A stretch of DNA of 58,485 nt from Micromonospora yasonensis. GTDB taxonomy: Bacteria > Actinomycetota > Actinomycetes > Mycobacteriales > Micromonosporaceae. The notes under the pieces were generated by a model. The model had not been told where the DNA came from, ran no database searches, and saw only the letters and a program-made list of their open reading frames with translations. Shown in pieces: positions 48,405-56,818 of the stretch. The stretch lies in assembly GCF_026013475.1 (NCBI RefSeq), contig NZ_JAPDPH010000016.1, forward strand, positions 1 through 58,485. The letters run 5' to 3'. A program made the position numbers and the translations under genes. How positions within the stretch are numbered: the first letter of the stretch is position 1; every line of letters begins with the position of its first letter.

Positions 48405-48551
48405 ATGTCACTGATGCAACGGATCCGCACGTTCCTGCGGTCGCCGCGCGGCCAGCAGCTGGTCGAACGCGGCCGGCGGGAGCTGGCCAAGCCGGAGAAC
48501 CAGCAACGGCTCAGGCAACTCGCCACCCGGCTGTCCAGCCGCCGGCGCTGA
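48405..48551 (+). CDS. Small basic helical protein
   Basis: A 48-residue protein, SLMQRIRTFLRSPRGQQLVERGRRELAKPENQQRLRQLATRLSSRRR, with GGGAGGA (48394-48400) 4 nt before ATG 48405. It is one long amphipathic basic helix, rich in Arg and Gln. Its function is unknown. It is probably co-transcribed with the EcsC-like gene 38 bp downstream. Confidence 0.7.
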   Translation: MSLMQRIRTFLRSPRGQQLVERGRRELAKPENQQRLRQLATRLSSRRR

Positions 48552-48589
48552 CCCGTACGCCCCGCAGATCCGAACCCCGGGAGCCTCTC

Positions 48590-49327
48590 GTGACCGACTC
48601 CGCCCCCGTCGACGGCGAGAACACCGTCCCCCCGCGGCCGGCGGCGCCCCAGGACGCCCCTGAGGCGCCGCCGGCCACCCTCTGGGACCGGATGCGGGAC
48701 GACCCGCAGTACGCCCCGGAGCACCTGGCGTTGGAGGCGGTGCGGCGGCTCGGACCCGAGGCGGCGCAGTGGGCCGCCCGGGAGCGGGCGCAGCGGCCCG
48801 AGATCCCGGGTGAGGAGCTGGCCGACCAGGCGGTCCGCAAGTTCGTCAACCACGCCCGGCTCTCCGGGGCGGTCTCGGGGGCGGCCGGGCTGCCCGGCGC
48901 GGTGATCGACATCGGGGTGCTGGCCTGGACCCAGGCCCGGCTGGTGCTGCACGTGGCTGCCGCGTACGGCGTCGACCCGGTGCACCCCGACCGCGCCGCC
49001 GACCTGCTGGTGCTGCAGAAGGTGCACAAGGTCGCCGAGACCGCCCGGCTCGCCCTCGGGGTGGCCGCCGGGCGGGAACGCGCCGGTGCGCTCTTCGGCA
49101 TGGCCGGGGAGCGCCCGCTGGGGCGGGTGATGGTGCAGCTCGGCATCCGGCTGGCCCAGATGGCCGGGGTACGCGCCGCCAAGCGGATCTTCGCCAAGGT
49201 GGTGCCCGGGGCCGCGATCATCCTCGGCACCTGGGCCAACTCCTCGGCCACCAGGGATCTGGCCGAGCGGGCCCGGGCCCTCTACCGGGGTGGTCGCGGC
49301 AACCTGCCGCAGCAGCGCCGGCCCTGA
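48590..49327 (+). CDS. EcsC-like protein
   Basis: A 245-residue protein with a disordered Pro-rich head. The core FVNHARLSGAVSGAAGLPGAVIDIGVLAWTQARLVLHVAAAYGVDP, followed by LLVLQKVHKV, matches the EcsC-like pattern (AG.PG...D). A later stretch VVPGAAIILGTWANS is hydrophobic. EcsC is linked to the EcsAB transporter in Bacillus but the actinobacterial role is unknown. GTG 48590 follows GGGAG. Confidence 0.75.
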   Translation: MTDSAPVDGENTVPPRPAAPQDAPEAPPATLWDRMRDDPQYAPEHLALEAVRRLGPEAAQWAARERAQRPEIPGEELADQAVRKFVNHARLSGAVSGAAGLPGAVIDIGVLAWTQARLVLHVAAAYGVDPVHPDRAADLLVLQKVHKVAETARLALGVAAGRERAGALFGMAGERPLGRVMVQLGIRLAQMAGVRAAKRIFAKVVPGAAIILGTWANSSATRDLAERARALYRGGRGNLPQQRRP

Positions 49328-49394
49328 GCGCACCGTCAGTCGTCGACCCAGCGGCAACCGGTTAGGGCGCTCCGTGCCGGGGTAGCCCGAAGGA

Positions 49395-49649
49395 ATGACC
49401 CGATCACAGCCTCGCCGCCGGGTCAACGCCGCGTACAGCGCGCTGAACCTGCGGCTCGTGCTCGCCACCTTCGGCCTGGTCACCATGACTCTCTTCGCGG
49501 TGGTCGCCTTCTGGGTGCACCTGGTCTGGCTCGGCGTGGTCTGCGCCGTCCTCGCCCTGGTGGCCGTGGTCGACCTGGTCGTCATCCAGCGCCGCCGCGC
49601 TGCCCGTCGTCGCGAGGAGCCGGGTGTGCGGCACTCACTGTTCGAGTGA
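49395..49649 (+). CDS. Small two-helix membrane protein (DUF6343-like)
   Basis: An 84-residue protein: RRRVNAAYSALNLRLVLATFGLVTMTLFAVVAFWVHLVWLGVVCAVLALVAVVDLVVIQRRRAARR. Two hydrophobic helices are flanked by Arg-rich ends; the first part matches small actinobacterial proteins named DUF6343. TAGCCC (49383-49388) is 6 nt before ATG 49395, again a leaderless layout. It is followed 12 bp later by the aldehyde dehydrogenase gene. Confidence 0.75.
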   Translation: MTRSQPRRRVNAAYSALNLRLVLATFGLVTMTLFAVVAFWVHLVWLGVVCAVLALVAVVDLVVIQRRRAARRREEPGVRHSLFE

Positions 49650-49661
49650 CAGGAGTACGAG

Positions 49662-51074
49662 ATGCCCATCGCCACCACCAATCCCGCCACCGGACAGGTG
49701 CTCAAGACGTACGACCCGATGTCGGACGAGCAGGTCGATGCCGCCATCGAGCGGGCCGACCAGGCCTTCCGGCAGTTGCACGGCACCACCGCCGCCCAGC
49801 GCGGGCAATGGCTCATCCGGGCCGCCGACCTGCTGGAGGCCGAGCGCGACGAGACCGCCCGGCTGATGACCACCGAGATGGGCAAGACGTACGCGGCGGC
49901 CAAGGCCGAGGTGACCAAGTGCGCCACCGCCTGCCGCTTCTACGCCGCCAACGCGGAGCGGATGCTCGCCGACGAGCCCGCTGACGCCGCCGCCGTCAAG
50001 GCGAAGCGGGCCTTCGTCCGCTACCAGCCGCTCGGCCCGGTGCTCGCGGTGATGCCGTGGAACTTCCCGCTCTGGCAGGTCATGCGGTTCGCCGCGCCGG
50101 CCCTGATGGCCGGCAACACCGGCCTGCTCAAGCACGCCTCCAACGTGCCGCAGACCGCCCTCTACCTGGAGGACCTGTTCCGCCGGGCCGGCTTCCCCGA
50201 GGGTGCGTTCACCACCCTGCTGGTCGGCTCGGACGCGGTCGACCGGATCCTCAGCGACTCCCGGGTCCGGGCCGCCACCCTCACCGGCAGCGAGGGCGCC
50301 GGCCGCTCGATCGCGCAGAGCGCCGGCCGGGAGTTGAAGAAGACCGTGCTGGAACTCGGCGGCAGCGACCCGTTCGTGGTGATGCCCTCGGCCGACCTGG
50401 ACAAGGCCGCCGAGGTGGCCACCACCGCCCGCTGCCAGAACAACGGCCAGTCCTGCATCGCCGCCAAGCGGTTCATCGTGCACACCGACGTGTTCGACGC
50501 CTTCGCCGAGAAGTTCGCCGCCCGGATGTCGGCGCTGCGGGTCGGGGACCCGATGGACGCGAACACCGACGTCGGCCCGCTGGCCACCGACCGTGGCCGG
50601 AACGAGGTGCACGAGCAGGTGCGGGACGCCGCCGACAACGGCGCCACCATCCTGTGCGGCGGCGAGAAGCCCGCCGGTGACGGCTGGTACTACCCGCCGA
50701 CCGTGGTCACCGACCTGCGGCCGGGGATGCGGATGTGGTCCGAGGAGGTGTTCGGGCCGGTCGCCGGCCTCTTCCGGGCGTCCTCGTACGAGGAGGCGAT
50801 CGAGATCGCCAACGGCACCAACTTCGGCCTCGGCTCGAACGCCTGGACCACCGACCCGGCCGAGCAGGAGCGGTTCGCCACCGATCTGGACGCCGGCAAC
50901 GTCTTCATCAACGGCATGACCACGTCCTATCCCGAGTTGCCGTTCGGCGGCGTGAAGAACTCGGGCTACGGGCGCGAGCTGTCCGCCCTCGGGATGCGGG
51001 AGTTCTGCAACACCAAGACCGTCTGGGTCGGCGAAGGCGAGGCCGGACCCGGCGCCGGGGCGCACTCCGAGTAG
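49662..51074 (+). CDS. gabD: Aldehyde dehydrogenase, probable succinate-semialdehyde dehydrogenase
   Basis: A 470-residue aldehyde dehydrogenase. VMPWNFPLWQVMRFAAPALMAGN, TLTGSEGAGRSIAQSAGRELKKTVLELGGSDPFVV (active Glu) and RCQNNGQSCIAAKRFIV (active Cys) are clear, and ELPFGGVKNSGYGRELSALGMREF ends it in the form of the NADP-linked SSADH group. It would oxidise succinate semialdehyde to succinate; substrate is inferred. AGGAG lies 6 nt before ATG 49662. The GGGGCCC repeat B follows its stop. Confidence 0.85.
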   Translation: MPIATTNPATGQVLKTYDPMSDEQVDAAIERADQAFRQLHGTTAAQRGQWLIRAADLLEAERDETARLMTTEMGKTYAAAKAEVTKCATACRFYAANAERMLADEPADAAAVKAKRAFVRYQPLGPVLAVMPWNFPLWQVMRFAAPALMAGNTGLLKHASNVPQTALYLEDLFRRAGFPEGAFTTLLVGSDAVDRILSDSRVRAATLTGSEGAGRSIAQSAGRELKKTVLELGGSDPFVVMPSADLDKAAEVATTARCQNNGQSCIAAKRFIVHTDVFDAFAEKFAARMSALRVGDPMDANTDVGPLATDRGRNEVHEQVRDAADNGATILCGGEKPAGDGWYYPPTVVTDLRPGMRMWSEEVFGPVAGLFRASSYEEAIEIANGTNFGLGSNAWTTDPAEQERFATDLDAGNVFINGMTTSYPELPFGGVKNSGYGRELSALGMREFCNTKTVWVGEGEAGPGAGAHSE

Positions 51075-51079
51075 CGGGT

Positions 51080-51130
51080 GTTGACCGGGGCCCTTCCCAT
51101 ACCGAAGGCGTCAGGAAGGGGCCCGGGCTT
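51080..51130. repeat. GGGGCCC repeat element, copy B
   Basis: About 51 nt matching the layout of 42621-42672 (GTT...GGGGCCCTTC ... AAGGCGTCAGGAAGGGGCCC ... GCTT). It lies between the aldehyde dehydrogenase stop and the antiporter promoter, and can fold into a GGGGCCC hairpin. Confidence 0.65.
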
Positions 51131-51137
51131 GCCCGCC

Positions 51138-51143
51138 TAGGCT
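51138..51143 (+). promoter_or_regulatory. -10 element TAGGCT (leaderless spacing) for the antiporter
   Basis: TAGGCT ends 8 nt before ATG 51152 and no binding site is seen. Confidence 0.5.
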
Positions 51144-51151
51144 CGTACCCC

Positions 51152-52732
51152 ATGGAGGCTCTGTTCGAGGTCGTCTTCTTCCTCGCGATCGCGACGTTCG
51201 GTGCGGCGCTGGCCCGGCGGCTGGGCCTGCTCGCGCCGATCCTGCTGGTCGTGCTCGGCCTCGTGCTGTCCTTCGTGCCCGGGTTCCCACAGGTGCGGCT
51301 GGACCCGAACCTGGTGCTGGTCGGCATCCTGCCGCCGCTGCTGTACGTGGCGGCGCTGAAGACCTCGGTGCCGGCGTTCCGGCTCAACATCCGGCCGATC
51401 CTGCTGCTCGCCGTCGGGCTGGTGCTCTTCACCGCGTTCGTGGTGGGCACCGTCGTGCACCTGCTGCTGCCCGACGTGCCGTACGCGATCTGCCTGGCGC
51501 TGGGCGCGGTGGTGGCGCCGCCCGACGCGGTCGCCGCCACCGCGGTGGCCCGCAAGGTCGGCCTGCCCCGGCGGATCGTCACCATCCTGGAGGGCGAGAG
51601 CCTGGTCAACGACGCCACCGCGCTGGTGCTGCTGCGGGTGGCGGTCGCCGCGGCCACGGTGGCCGGCGGCCACGTCGGGTTCGGCGAGGTGGCCCGTGAG
51701 GTGCTGGTCGCCGCCGGCGGTGGCATCCTCATCGGCCTGCTCGGCGTGGTTGTCTTCGGCTACCTGCACAAGCGGATCACCGACGCGGTGCTGGACAACG
51801 CGCTGTCGCTGATCGTGCCGTTCGCGGTGGTCTTCGCCGCCGAGGAGATCCACGCCTCCGGGGTGGTCGCCGTGGTGGTGACCGGTCTGGGCATCGGCCA
51901 CAAACAGCCGCTGCTGATGTCCGCCGCCTCCCGGCTCCAGGTGGGCGCGTTCTGGCGGCTGATCCAGTTCCTGCTGGAAGGGCTGGTCTTCCTGCTGGTC
52001 GGCCTGCAACTGCGGGAGGTCGTCCGGGATCTGAACGAGCCGTTCGGCCGGCTGGTCGGGATCACCGCCGCGGTGCTGCTCGCCGTCGTGCTGACCCGGT
52101 TCGTCTGGCTCTTCCCGGCCACCTACCTGGCCCGGCTGGTGCCCCGCGGCCGCCGCCGGGACCAGCCGCCGTCGGTGCGGTTCCCCCTCGTCATCGGCTG
52201 GGCCGGGATGCGCGGCGTGGTCACCCTCGCCGCCGCGCTCGCCCTGCCGTTCACCCTGGCCGACGGCCGGGCGTACCCACGACAGCTGTTCATCTGGCTG
52301 GCGTTCGCGGTGATCGTGGTGACCCTGGTCGCGCAGGGCGCCACCCTGCCCGCGGTGGCCCGGGCGGTGAAACTGCCCCCGGACGACCCGGTGCAGGACG
52401 CGCTCTCCGCCGCCGGCGTGCAGCAGCAGGCCAGCCGGGCGGCCCGGGAACGCCTGGAGGGACTGGCCGAGGGGGCGCCCGCCGCGGTCGTCGAGCGGCT
52501 GCGCGGGCTGGTGCAGAGCCGGACCAACCTGGCCTGGGAACGGCTCGGCGGCACCGAGCGGGAGACCCCCTCCCAGGCGTACGGTCGGCTGCGGCAGGAG
52601 ATGATCGACGCCGAGCGGGAGGTGTTCCGGGCCGCCCGCGACTCCGGGCGGATCCCGGAGGAGGTGCTGGTCCGCGCCTACCGTGACCTGGACCTGGAGG
52701 AGTCGTTGCTGCGACAGGAGGACAAGGAATGA
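51152..52732 (+). CDS. Na+/H+ antiporter (CPA1 family)
   Basis: A 526-residue CPA1 transporter with about 12 helices: LGLLAPILLVVLGLVLSFVPG, CLALGAVVAPPDAVAATAVARKVG, LEGESLVNDATALVLL (the conserved Asn-Asp) and VIGWAGMRGVVTLAAALALPF are characteristic. It exchanges Na+ (or K+) for H+ and supports pH and salt balance. After about residue 410 a cytoplasmic charged tail of about 110 residues follows, rich in Arg and Glu. ATG 51152 lies just after TAGGCT and a repeat element. It overlaps the zinc finger gene by 4 nt. Confidence 0.9.
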   Translation: MEALFEVVFFLAIATFGAALARRLGLLAPILLVVLGLVLSFVPGFPQVRLDPNLVLVGILPPLLYVAALKTSVPAFRLNIRPILLLAVGLVLFTAFVVGTVVHLLLPDVPYAICLALGAVVAPPDAVAATAVARKVGLPRRIVTILEGESLVNDATALVLLRVAVAAATVAGGHVGFGEVAREVLVAAGGGILIGLLGVVVFGYLHKRITDAVLDNALSLIVPFAVVFAAEEIHASGVVAVVVTGLGIGHKQPLLMSAASRLQVGAFWRLIQFLLEGLVFLLVGLQLREVVRDLNEPFGRLVGITAAVLLAVVLTRFVWLFPATYLARLVPRGRRRDQPPSVRFPLVIGWAGMRGVVTLAAALALPFTLADGRAYPRQLFIWLAFAVIVVTLVAQGATLPAVARAVKLPPDDPVQDALSAAGVQQQASRAARERLEGLAEGAPAAVVERLRGLVQSRTNLAWERLGGTERETPSQAYGRLRQEMIDAEREVFRAARDSGRIPEEVLVRAYRDLDLEESLLRQEDKE

Positions 52733-52986
52733 GCTGCCAGCACCTGGCCGAGGCGGGCGACGCCGAGCCGCAGACCATGACCGAGTGCCCCGACTGCGTC
52801 GCCGTCGGCAACGACGACTGGGTGCACCTGCGGTCCTGCCTGGCCTGCGGGCACGTCGGCTGCTGCGACTCGTCGCCGTACCAGCACGCCAGCAAGCACT
52901 TCGCGGACACCGGGCACCCGGTGATGCGCTCGATCCAACCCGGCGAGTCGTGGCGCTGGTGCTTCGTCGACGAGGAGATCGGCTGA
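52729..52986 (+). CDS. UBP-type zinc finger protein
   Basis: An 85-residue protein with the zinc ligands of the ubiquitin-hydrolase-type zinc finger: CQHL, ECPDC, SCLACGHVGCC and HASKHFADTGHP. Eukaryotic members bind the C-terminal Gly-Gly of ubiquitin; bacterial ones are of unknown role. It starts in an ATGA overlap with the antiporter stop (52729), so the two are made together. The pairing suggests it may bind the antiporter's cytoplasmic tail. Confidence 0.87.
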   Translation: MSCQHLAEAGDAEPQTMTECPDCVAVGNDDWVHLRSCLACGHVGCCDSSPYQHASKHFADTGHPVMRSIQPGESWRWCFVDEEIG

Positions 52987-52990
52987 CCGG

Positions 52991-53524
52991 TCAGCCGAGC
53001 CGGCGGGCGAGGACCTGGCCGGGCCACGGCACCCGGCCCGGACGCTCGACCGTGAACGGGTCGGTGGCGGTGAATCCGCAGCCCTCGTAGAAGCGGACCA
53101 ACGCCCGGTCGTCGCCGCCGTAGCAGTCCACCCGCAGCAGCCCCAGGCCACGCTCACGGGCGAGGTCCGCCGCGTACGCCAGCAGCCGCGCCCCGATCCC
53201 GTGGCCCGCGTACGCCCGGTCGGTGACCAACAGGTTCACGTACAGTTCCGGTTCGGTGGCCGGCGGGACGTACTCGGTGGCCTCGCCCACGACCAGCGCG
53301 CCCACCGCCACGTCGCCGAGCATCGCCAGGTACAGGCCGCCACCGGTGGCCCACGCGTCGGCCTGGGCGATCCGGCGCGGATCGGTCGACGCCGGCTCGG
53401 TGCCCCACTGCCCGGTCCGGCCCCTCGCCACCAGCCAGGCGGTGGCGGTGTCGAGCAGCCGCAGCACGGTGAGGGCGTCGTCCGGGCCGCCCGGACGGAC
53501 GGCGAGGGTCTGCTGGTCGGTCAT
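52991..53524 (-). CDS. GNAT N-acetyltransferase
   Basis: A 177-residue GNAT: LAVRPGGPDDALTVLRLLD at the start, YVNLLVTDRAYAGHGIGARLLAYAADLARERGLGLLRVDCYGG with the Gly-rich acetyl-CoA binding turn (GHGIGARLL), and LVRFYEGCGFTATD. Its substrate is unknown. It lies tail to tail with the zinc finger gene (4 bp). Confidence 0.9.
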   Translation of the reverse strand: MTDQQTLAVRPGGPDDALTVLRLLDTATAWLVARGRTGQWGTEPASTDPRRIAQADAWATGGGLYLAMLGDVAVGALVVGEATEYVPPATEPELYVNLLVTDRAYAGHGIGARLLAYAADLARERGLGLLRVDCYGGDDRALVRFYEGCGFTATDPFTVERPGRVPWPGQVLARRLG

Positions 53525-53536
53525 GCCGTCATGCTG

Positions 53537-54847
53537 CTACACGGCGGCGGTCGGTCGATCATCGGCCACCGCCGGCTCGTCGGCCGCCCGGTTGGCCAGC
53601 GCCCACCCGGTCAGCGCCGGAGCGGCCAGGCCGACGCCCGCGAACAGCACGCCGAGGGCCAGCCAGCCCGGCACCCCGCCGTCGAGCACCAGCAGGGTGA
53701 GCAGCGCCGGGCCGACCGCCCGGGCCAGGCCGGCGAGCAGCCCGTCCGCCCCCTGATACGCGCCGAGCGCGTCCGGCGGGGCGAGGTCGTAGGCGAGGCC
53801 CGCCGCGGCGGAGCCGTGCCACAGGTCACCGAGGGTCCAGACGGCCGTGGCGACCAGCAGCAGCGCGACCGCCGGCACGGTGGACAGGCCCCCGGTGGCC
53901 GCGTAGAGCGGCGTCGCCGCCGCCAGCACGAGACCGGCCCGGCGCAACTGTCGGGCCGCCGGGGCGGCGGTGTCCGCACCCCGGCTGAGCCGTACCGCCA
54001 GCAGCACGGTGAGCACCGTGTTGGTCAGCAGCACCGCCGACACCACCGGCGGCGGCGCGCCGGCCCGGGTCACCGTCCACAGCGGCACCACGAGCGTGAG
54101 CGTCGTCAGGTGCAGGGCCGGCACCGCCGACGCCGCGCTCACCGCGAGGAACCGCCCGTCGCGCAGCGCGCCGCCGCGCCGGAACGTGGCCGGTCCGGCC
54201 CGTCGGCCGCCGCCGGTCGTCGGCGGGTAGGCCGGCAGTCTCAGGAGCAACGCCGCGGACAGCAGGTAGGTGGCGGCATCCCCGACCACCAGCACCTGGT
54301 ACGCCCGGTGGGTGTCTGCGGCCAACGCGAGCCCGGCCAGCGCCGTGCCGACTGCGATGCCCAGGTTGGCGACCGCGCGCAGGGTGGCGAAGGCGTGCAC
54401 CCGACCCTGCGGGCCGGCGACCGCGGCGACCAGTGCGGCCCGCACCGCCAGGTTGCCGGAGGTGAGCAGCGCGTCCAGCACCGCCACCGCGAGGAAGACC
54501 GGGAACGAGTCGACCAGCAGGTACGCCGCCGCCACGACCGCCTGGCACACCTGGAGCAGGGCGCGCAGCGTGCGCGGATCGCGCCGGTCCGCCAGGCCGC
54601 CCAGCGGCACGCTGGCGGTGAGCCCGACCAGCCCGGCGAGGGTGAGACCGGCGCCGACCGAGGCGGGGGAGAGCCCCACGTCCCGGGTCAGGTAGAGCGC
54701 CGCGCCGGCCAGCCAGAGCCCGGAGCCGACCGTGTTGGCCAGGGTGGCCAGGGAGAGGGTGCGCAGCCGGCCCGGCGGCGGGATCGGCGACGCGCCGAGC
54801 AGTCCTCGCCACCCTCGCCGGGCTGCGGCGTCCTCGTTGACGGCCAT
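53537..54847 (-). CDS. Major facilitator superfamily exporter
   Basis: A 436-residue MFS protein of about 12 helices. The signature loop reads GLTASVPLGGLADRRDPRTLRALLQ (about residue 65). The family group is like multidrug or small-molecule exporters (EntS/MdtH style); substrate unknown. ATG 54847 is preceded by TAGGTT (54855-54860) 7 nt away with no binding site, suggesting a leaderless message. Confidence 0.86.
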   Translation of the reverse strand: MAVNEDAAARRGWRGLLGASPIPPPGRLRTLSLATLANTVGSGLWLAGAALYLTRDVGLSPASVGAGLTLAGLVGLTASVPLGGLADRRDPRTLRALLQVCQAVVAAAYLLVDSFPVFLAVAVLDALLTSGNLAVRAALVAAVAGPQGRVHAFATLRAVANLGIAVGTALAGLALAADTHRAYQVLVVGDAATYLLSAALLLRLPAYPPTTGGGRRAGPATFRRGGALRDGRFLAVSAASAVPALHLTTLTLVVPLWTVTRAGAPPPVVSAVLLTNTVLTVLLAVRLSRGADTAAPAARQLRRAGLVLAAATPLYAATGGLSTVPAVALLLVATAVWTLGDLWHGSAAAGLAYDLAPPDALGAYQGADGLLAGLARAVGPALLTLLVLDGGVPGWLALGVLFAGVGLAAPALTGWALANRAADEPAVADDRPTAAV

Positions 54848-54854
54848 GCCACCG

Positions 54855-54860
54855 AACCTA
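54855..54860 (-). promoter_or_regulatory. -10 element TAGGTT (leaderless spacing) for the MFS gene
   Basis: Seven bases separate the hexamer from ATG 54847 on the minus strand. Confidence 0.5.
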
Positions 54861-54921
54861 GGCGTGAACGCGAGTGCCGGAGGGCCCACCGGGCGCGACG
54901 AGGGTCACATCGGATGGACGC

Positions 54922-55527
54922 CTACCTTCTTCCCGCGACTCGTTCCCACGGCTGAGGTACGCGCACCGCAGCCATGCCCGCCGCGGCCGCGGCCTGTACG
55001 CCGAGCTCGGTGTCCTCGAAGACCAGGCAGTCCGCCGGAGCCACGCCGAGCCGGCGGGCGGCGAGCAGGAAGCACTCCGGATCGGGCTTGGCCCGCGCGT
55101 AGTCGCCGGCGCAGACCAGCGTCTCGAACCGGTCGAGCAGGCCCAGCGCGGTGAGCGACGCGGTGACCGACTCGCGGGTGCTGCCGGAGACGACCGCGAA
55201 CGGCACCCGCCCGTGGGCGTCCTCGATGTGCGCCAGCACCTCCGGCACGGCGGTCAAATCGGGCAGCGACCGTCGGTAGTGGTCCTCCTGGCGGTACGCC
55301 ACCATGTCGACCGGCATGGCCAGCCCGTGGCGCTCGTTCAGGTCGGCGATGATGTCGGCGACCGGCCGGCCGCCCCAGGCGTAGAACTGCTCCTCGGGGA
55401 ACTCGCAACCCCACTCGTCCAGCGCGGAGCGCCAGGCGGCGTAGTGCACAGGCATCGAGTCGACGATGGTGCCGTCGCAGTCGAACAGGTACGCGCGGAA
55501 GTCGCCGGTCGGCAAGGTCAGGGCCAC
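54922..55527 (-). CDS. HAD superfamily hydrolase, beta-phosphoglucomutase-like
   Basis: A 201-residue HAD protein: [20 protein letters not shown] (DxD with Asp nucleophile), [11 protein letters not shown] (motif II), [21 protein letters not shown] (motif III Lys) and [18 protein letters not shown] (motif IV). The cap and length match the sugar-phosphatase/beta-phosphoglucomutase group. GTG 55527 is preceded by TACCCT (55534-55539) 6 nt away, with no binding site. Substrate unknown. Confidence 0.9.
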   Translation of the reverse strand: MALTLPTGDFRAYLFDCDGTIVDSMPVHYAAWRSALDEWGCEFPEEQFYAWGGRPVADIIADLNERHGLAMPVDMVAYRQEDHYRRSLPDLTAVPEVLAHIEDAHGRVPFAVVSGSTRESVTASLTALGLLDRFETLVCAGDYARAKPDPECFLLAARRLGVAPADCLVFEDTELGVQAAAAAGMAAVRVPQPWERVAGRR

Positions 55528-55593
55528 CGGTGCAGGGTACGCAACCGAAATCGGCTGGCCCCGCGCGTCCCCGGTCTGACAGGGTCGGCAGCC

Positions 55594-56106
55594 GTGAAAC
55601 GGAGCAGGGTGGCCCGGGCCGACGAGTTGACCGAGGTGCAGCGGATCGAGGTGGCCTCCGGGGTGCCGTTCCGGGAGATCGGCATGACCGAGGTGGCCGA
55701 CATGCCACCGCTGCCGCTGGAGGTGCTGGCCGCGGCCCAGGAGGCCGGGCGGCTTTTCGTGACGGTCGACGCCGCCGACCGGCCGGTCGCCTTCGTGGTC
55801 GTTGAACTGGTGGACGGTTGCGCGCACGTCCAGCAGCTCAGCGTCGACCCGCCGTACGCCCGGCGGGGCATCGGGCGGCGGCTGCTCGACGACGTGGCGG
55901 GTTGGGCGGTCGGGCAGGGGCTGCCGGCGCTGACGCTGACCACGTTCCGGAGCGTGCCGTGGAACGGGCCGTACTACGCGCGCTGCGGGTTCCGGGAGCT
56001 GGCCGGGGCGGAGGTGACTCCGGGGCTGGCGGAGCTGCTGGCGGCCGAGGCGGCGCTCGGCCTGGACCCGGCCGACCGGATCGCCATGCGCCGGCCGGTC
56101 GGCTGA
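55594..56106 (+). CDS. GNAT N-acetyltransferase
   Basis: A 170-residue [60 protein letters not shown] (acetyl-CoA loop RRGIGRRLL) and [18 protein letters not shown]. Substrate unknown. GTG 55594 has no good binding site. The last codons (TGCGCCGGCCGGTCGGCTGA, 56087-56106) are repeated at 56194-56213 on the far side of a long palindrome, which suggests something was inserted or copied just after this gene. Confidence 0.88.
   Translation: MKRSRVARADELTEVQRIEVASGVPFREIGMTEVADMPPLPLEVLAAAQEAGRLFVTVDAADRPVAFVVVELVDGCAHVQQLSVDPPYARRGIGRRLLDDVAGWAVGQGLPALTLTTFRSVPWNGPYYARCGFRELAGAEVTPGLAELLAAEAALGLDPADRIAMRRPVG
56087..56106. repeat. 20-bp direct repeat, left copy
   Basis: TGCGCCGGCCGGTCGGCTGA, the last codons of the GNAT gene; matches 56194-56213 at 19 of 20 positions, with a palindromic element between. 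Confidence 0.85.
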
Positions 56107-56125
56107 ACCCGCGCTCGCGAAGATC

Positions 56126-56190
56126 GCGCTCGAACGCGGAAGTAGTGGCCTCCGCCGGATCAGGAGGCGACTACTTCCTCGATCGAGCGC
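56126..56190. repeat. Long palindrome flanked by a 20-bp direct repeat
   Basis: Outer arms GCGCTCGA (56126-56133) and TCGAGCGC (56183-56190); inner arms 56138-56153 and 56163-56178 (GGAAGTAGT...CTCC with ACTACTTCC) with one mismatch; 9-nt loop. It lies between convergent genes and could end both transcripts. The flanking duplication is unusual for a plain terminator. Confidence 0.85.
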
Positions 56191-56193
56191 TCC

Positions 56194-56213
56194 TGCGCCG
56201 GCCGGTCGGGTGA
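56194..56213. repeat. 20-bp direct repeat, right copy
   Basis: Differs from 56087-56106 only by a C to G change and ends 3 bp before the convergent gene's stop. Confidence 0.85.
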
Positions 56214-56216
56214 GGG

Positions 56217-56759
56217 TCAGCGGCGTCCGGGACGTGGGCCGCCGTACAGGTGCACCCGCTCGTCGCGGTCGCGGGTCCACCGGCCGTCGTGGAAGAGGCC
56301 GGGGTGGGCGGGAGCGTGCGCGACGTGCACGGTCCACTCCTCGTACCACCAGCGGGCGGAGCAGTGGCAGCCGGTGAACCGGAAGTTCGCCCGCCACCGG
56401 CCGAGCTGACCCGGTGCGAGGGAGAACAACCGGGTGCCGACCCGCCGGACCGGAAACGAGGCGCGGCTCGGAAGTCGGTCGACCAGCGCCCTGCCGTCGC
56501 GCCACTCCACCCACAGTCCCGCGTCCCGCGCCGCCGCCGCGCCCTCCCGGAGCTGTTCCGCCGGTCGGTAGCCGGTCGCCTCGTCGAGCAGCAGCTCGTG
56601 CACCGCGAGCACGTCGCTCGGCAAGGGCGGCAGCGCGTACTGCCGGCGGAGCCGGCCCCGGACGGTGCCCGCGGCGGCGTCGCGGCTGGACCAGCGGACC
56701 ACGATCCGCTGCACCACCAGCGCGCCCACCGGCCCTCCATGACTGAAGGACAGCTCCAC
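56217..56759 (-). CDS. Hypothetical 180-residue protein
   Basis: GTG 56759 opens a soluble protein with no recognisable family. It has LVVQRIVVRWSSRDAAAGTVRGRLR at the start, a Trp- and Arg-rich middle (WRANFRFTGCHCSARWWYEEWTVHV) with two close Cys (CHC) and a basic C-terminus (DRDERVHLYGGPRPGRR). No signal peptide or membrane segment is seen. Reading frame quality is good (third-position GC), so it is likely real. Confidence 0.6.
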   Translation of the reverse strand: MELSFSHGGPVGALVVQRIVVRWSSRDAAAGTVRGRLRRQYALPPLPSDVLAVHELLLDEATGYRPAEQLREGAAAARDAGLWVEWRDGRALVDRLPSRASFPVRRVGTRLFSLAPGQLGRWRANFRFTGCHCSARWWYEEWTVHVAHAPAHPGLFHDGRWTRDRDERVHLYGGPRPGRR

Positions 56760-56818
56760 TCGCCGTCCATGCCGTCACCATCGCGTACGCCCTCCGCCAG
56801 CGTCCACCGGGTTTCGGC

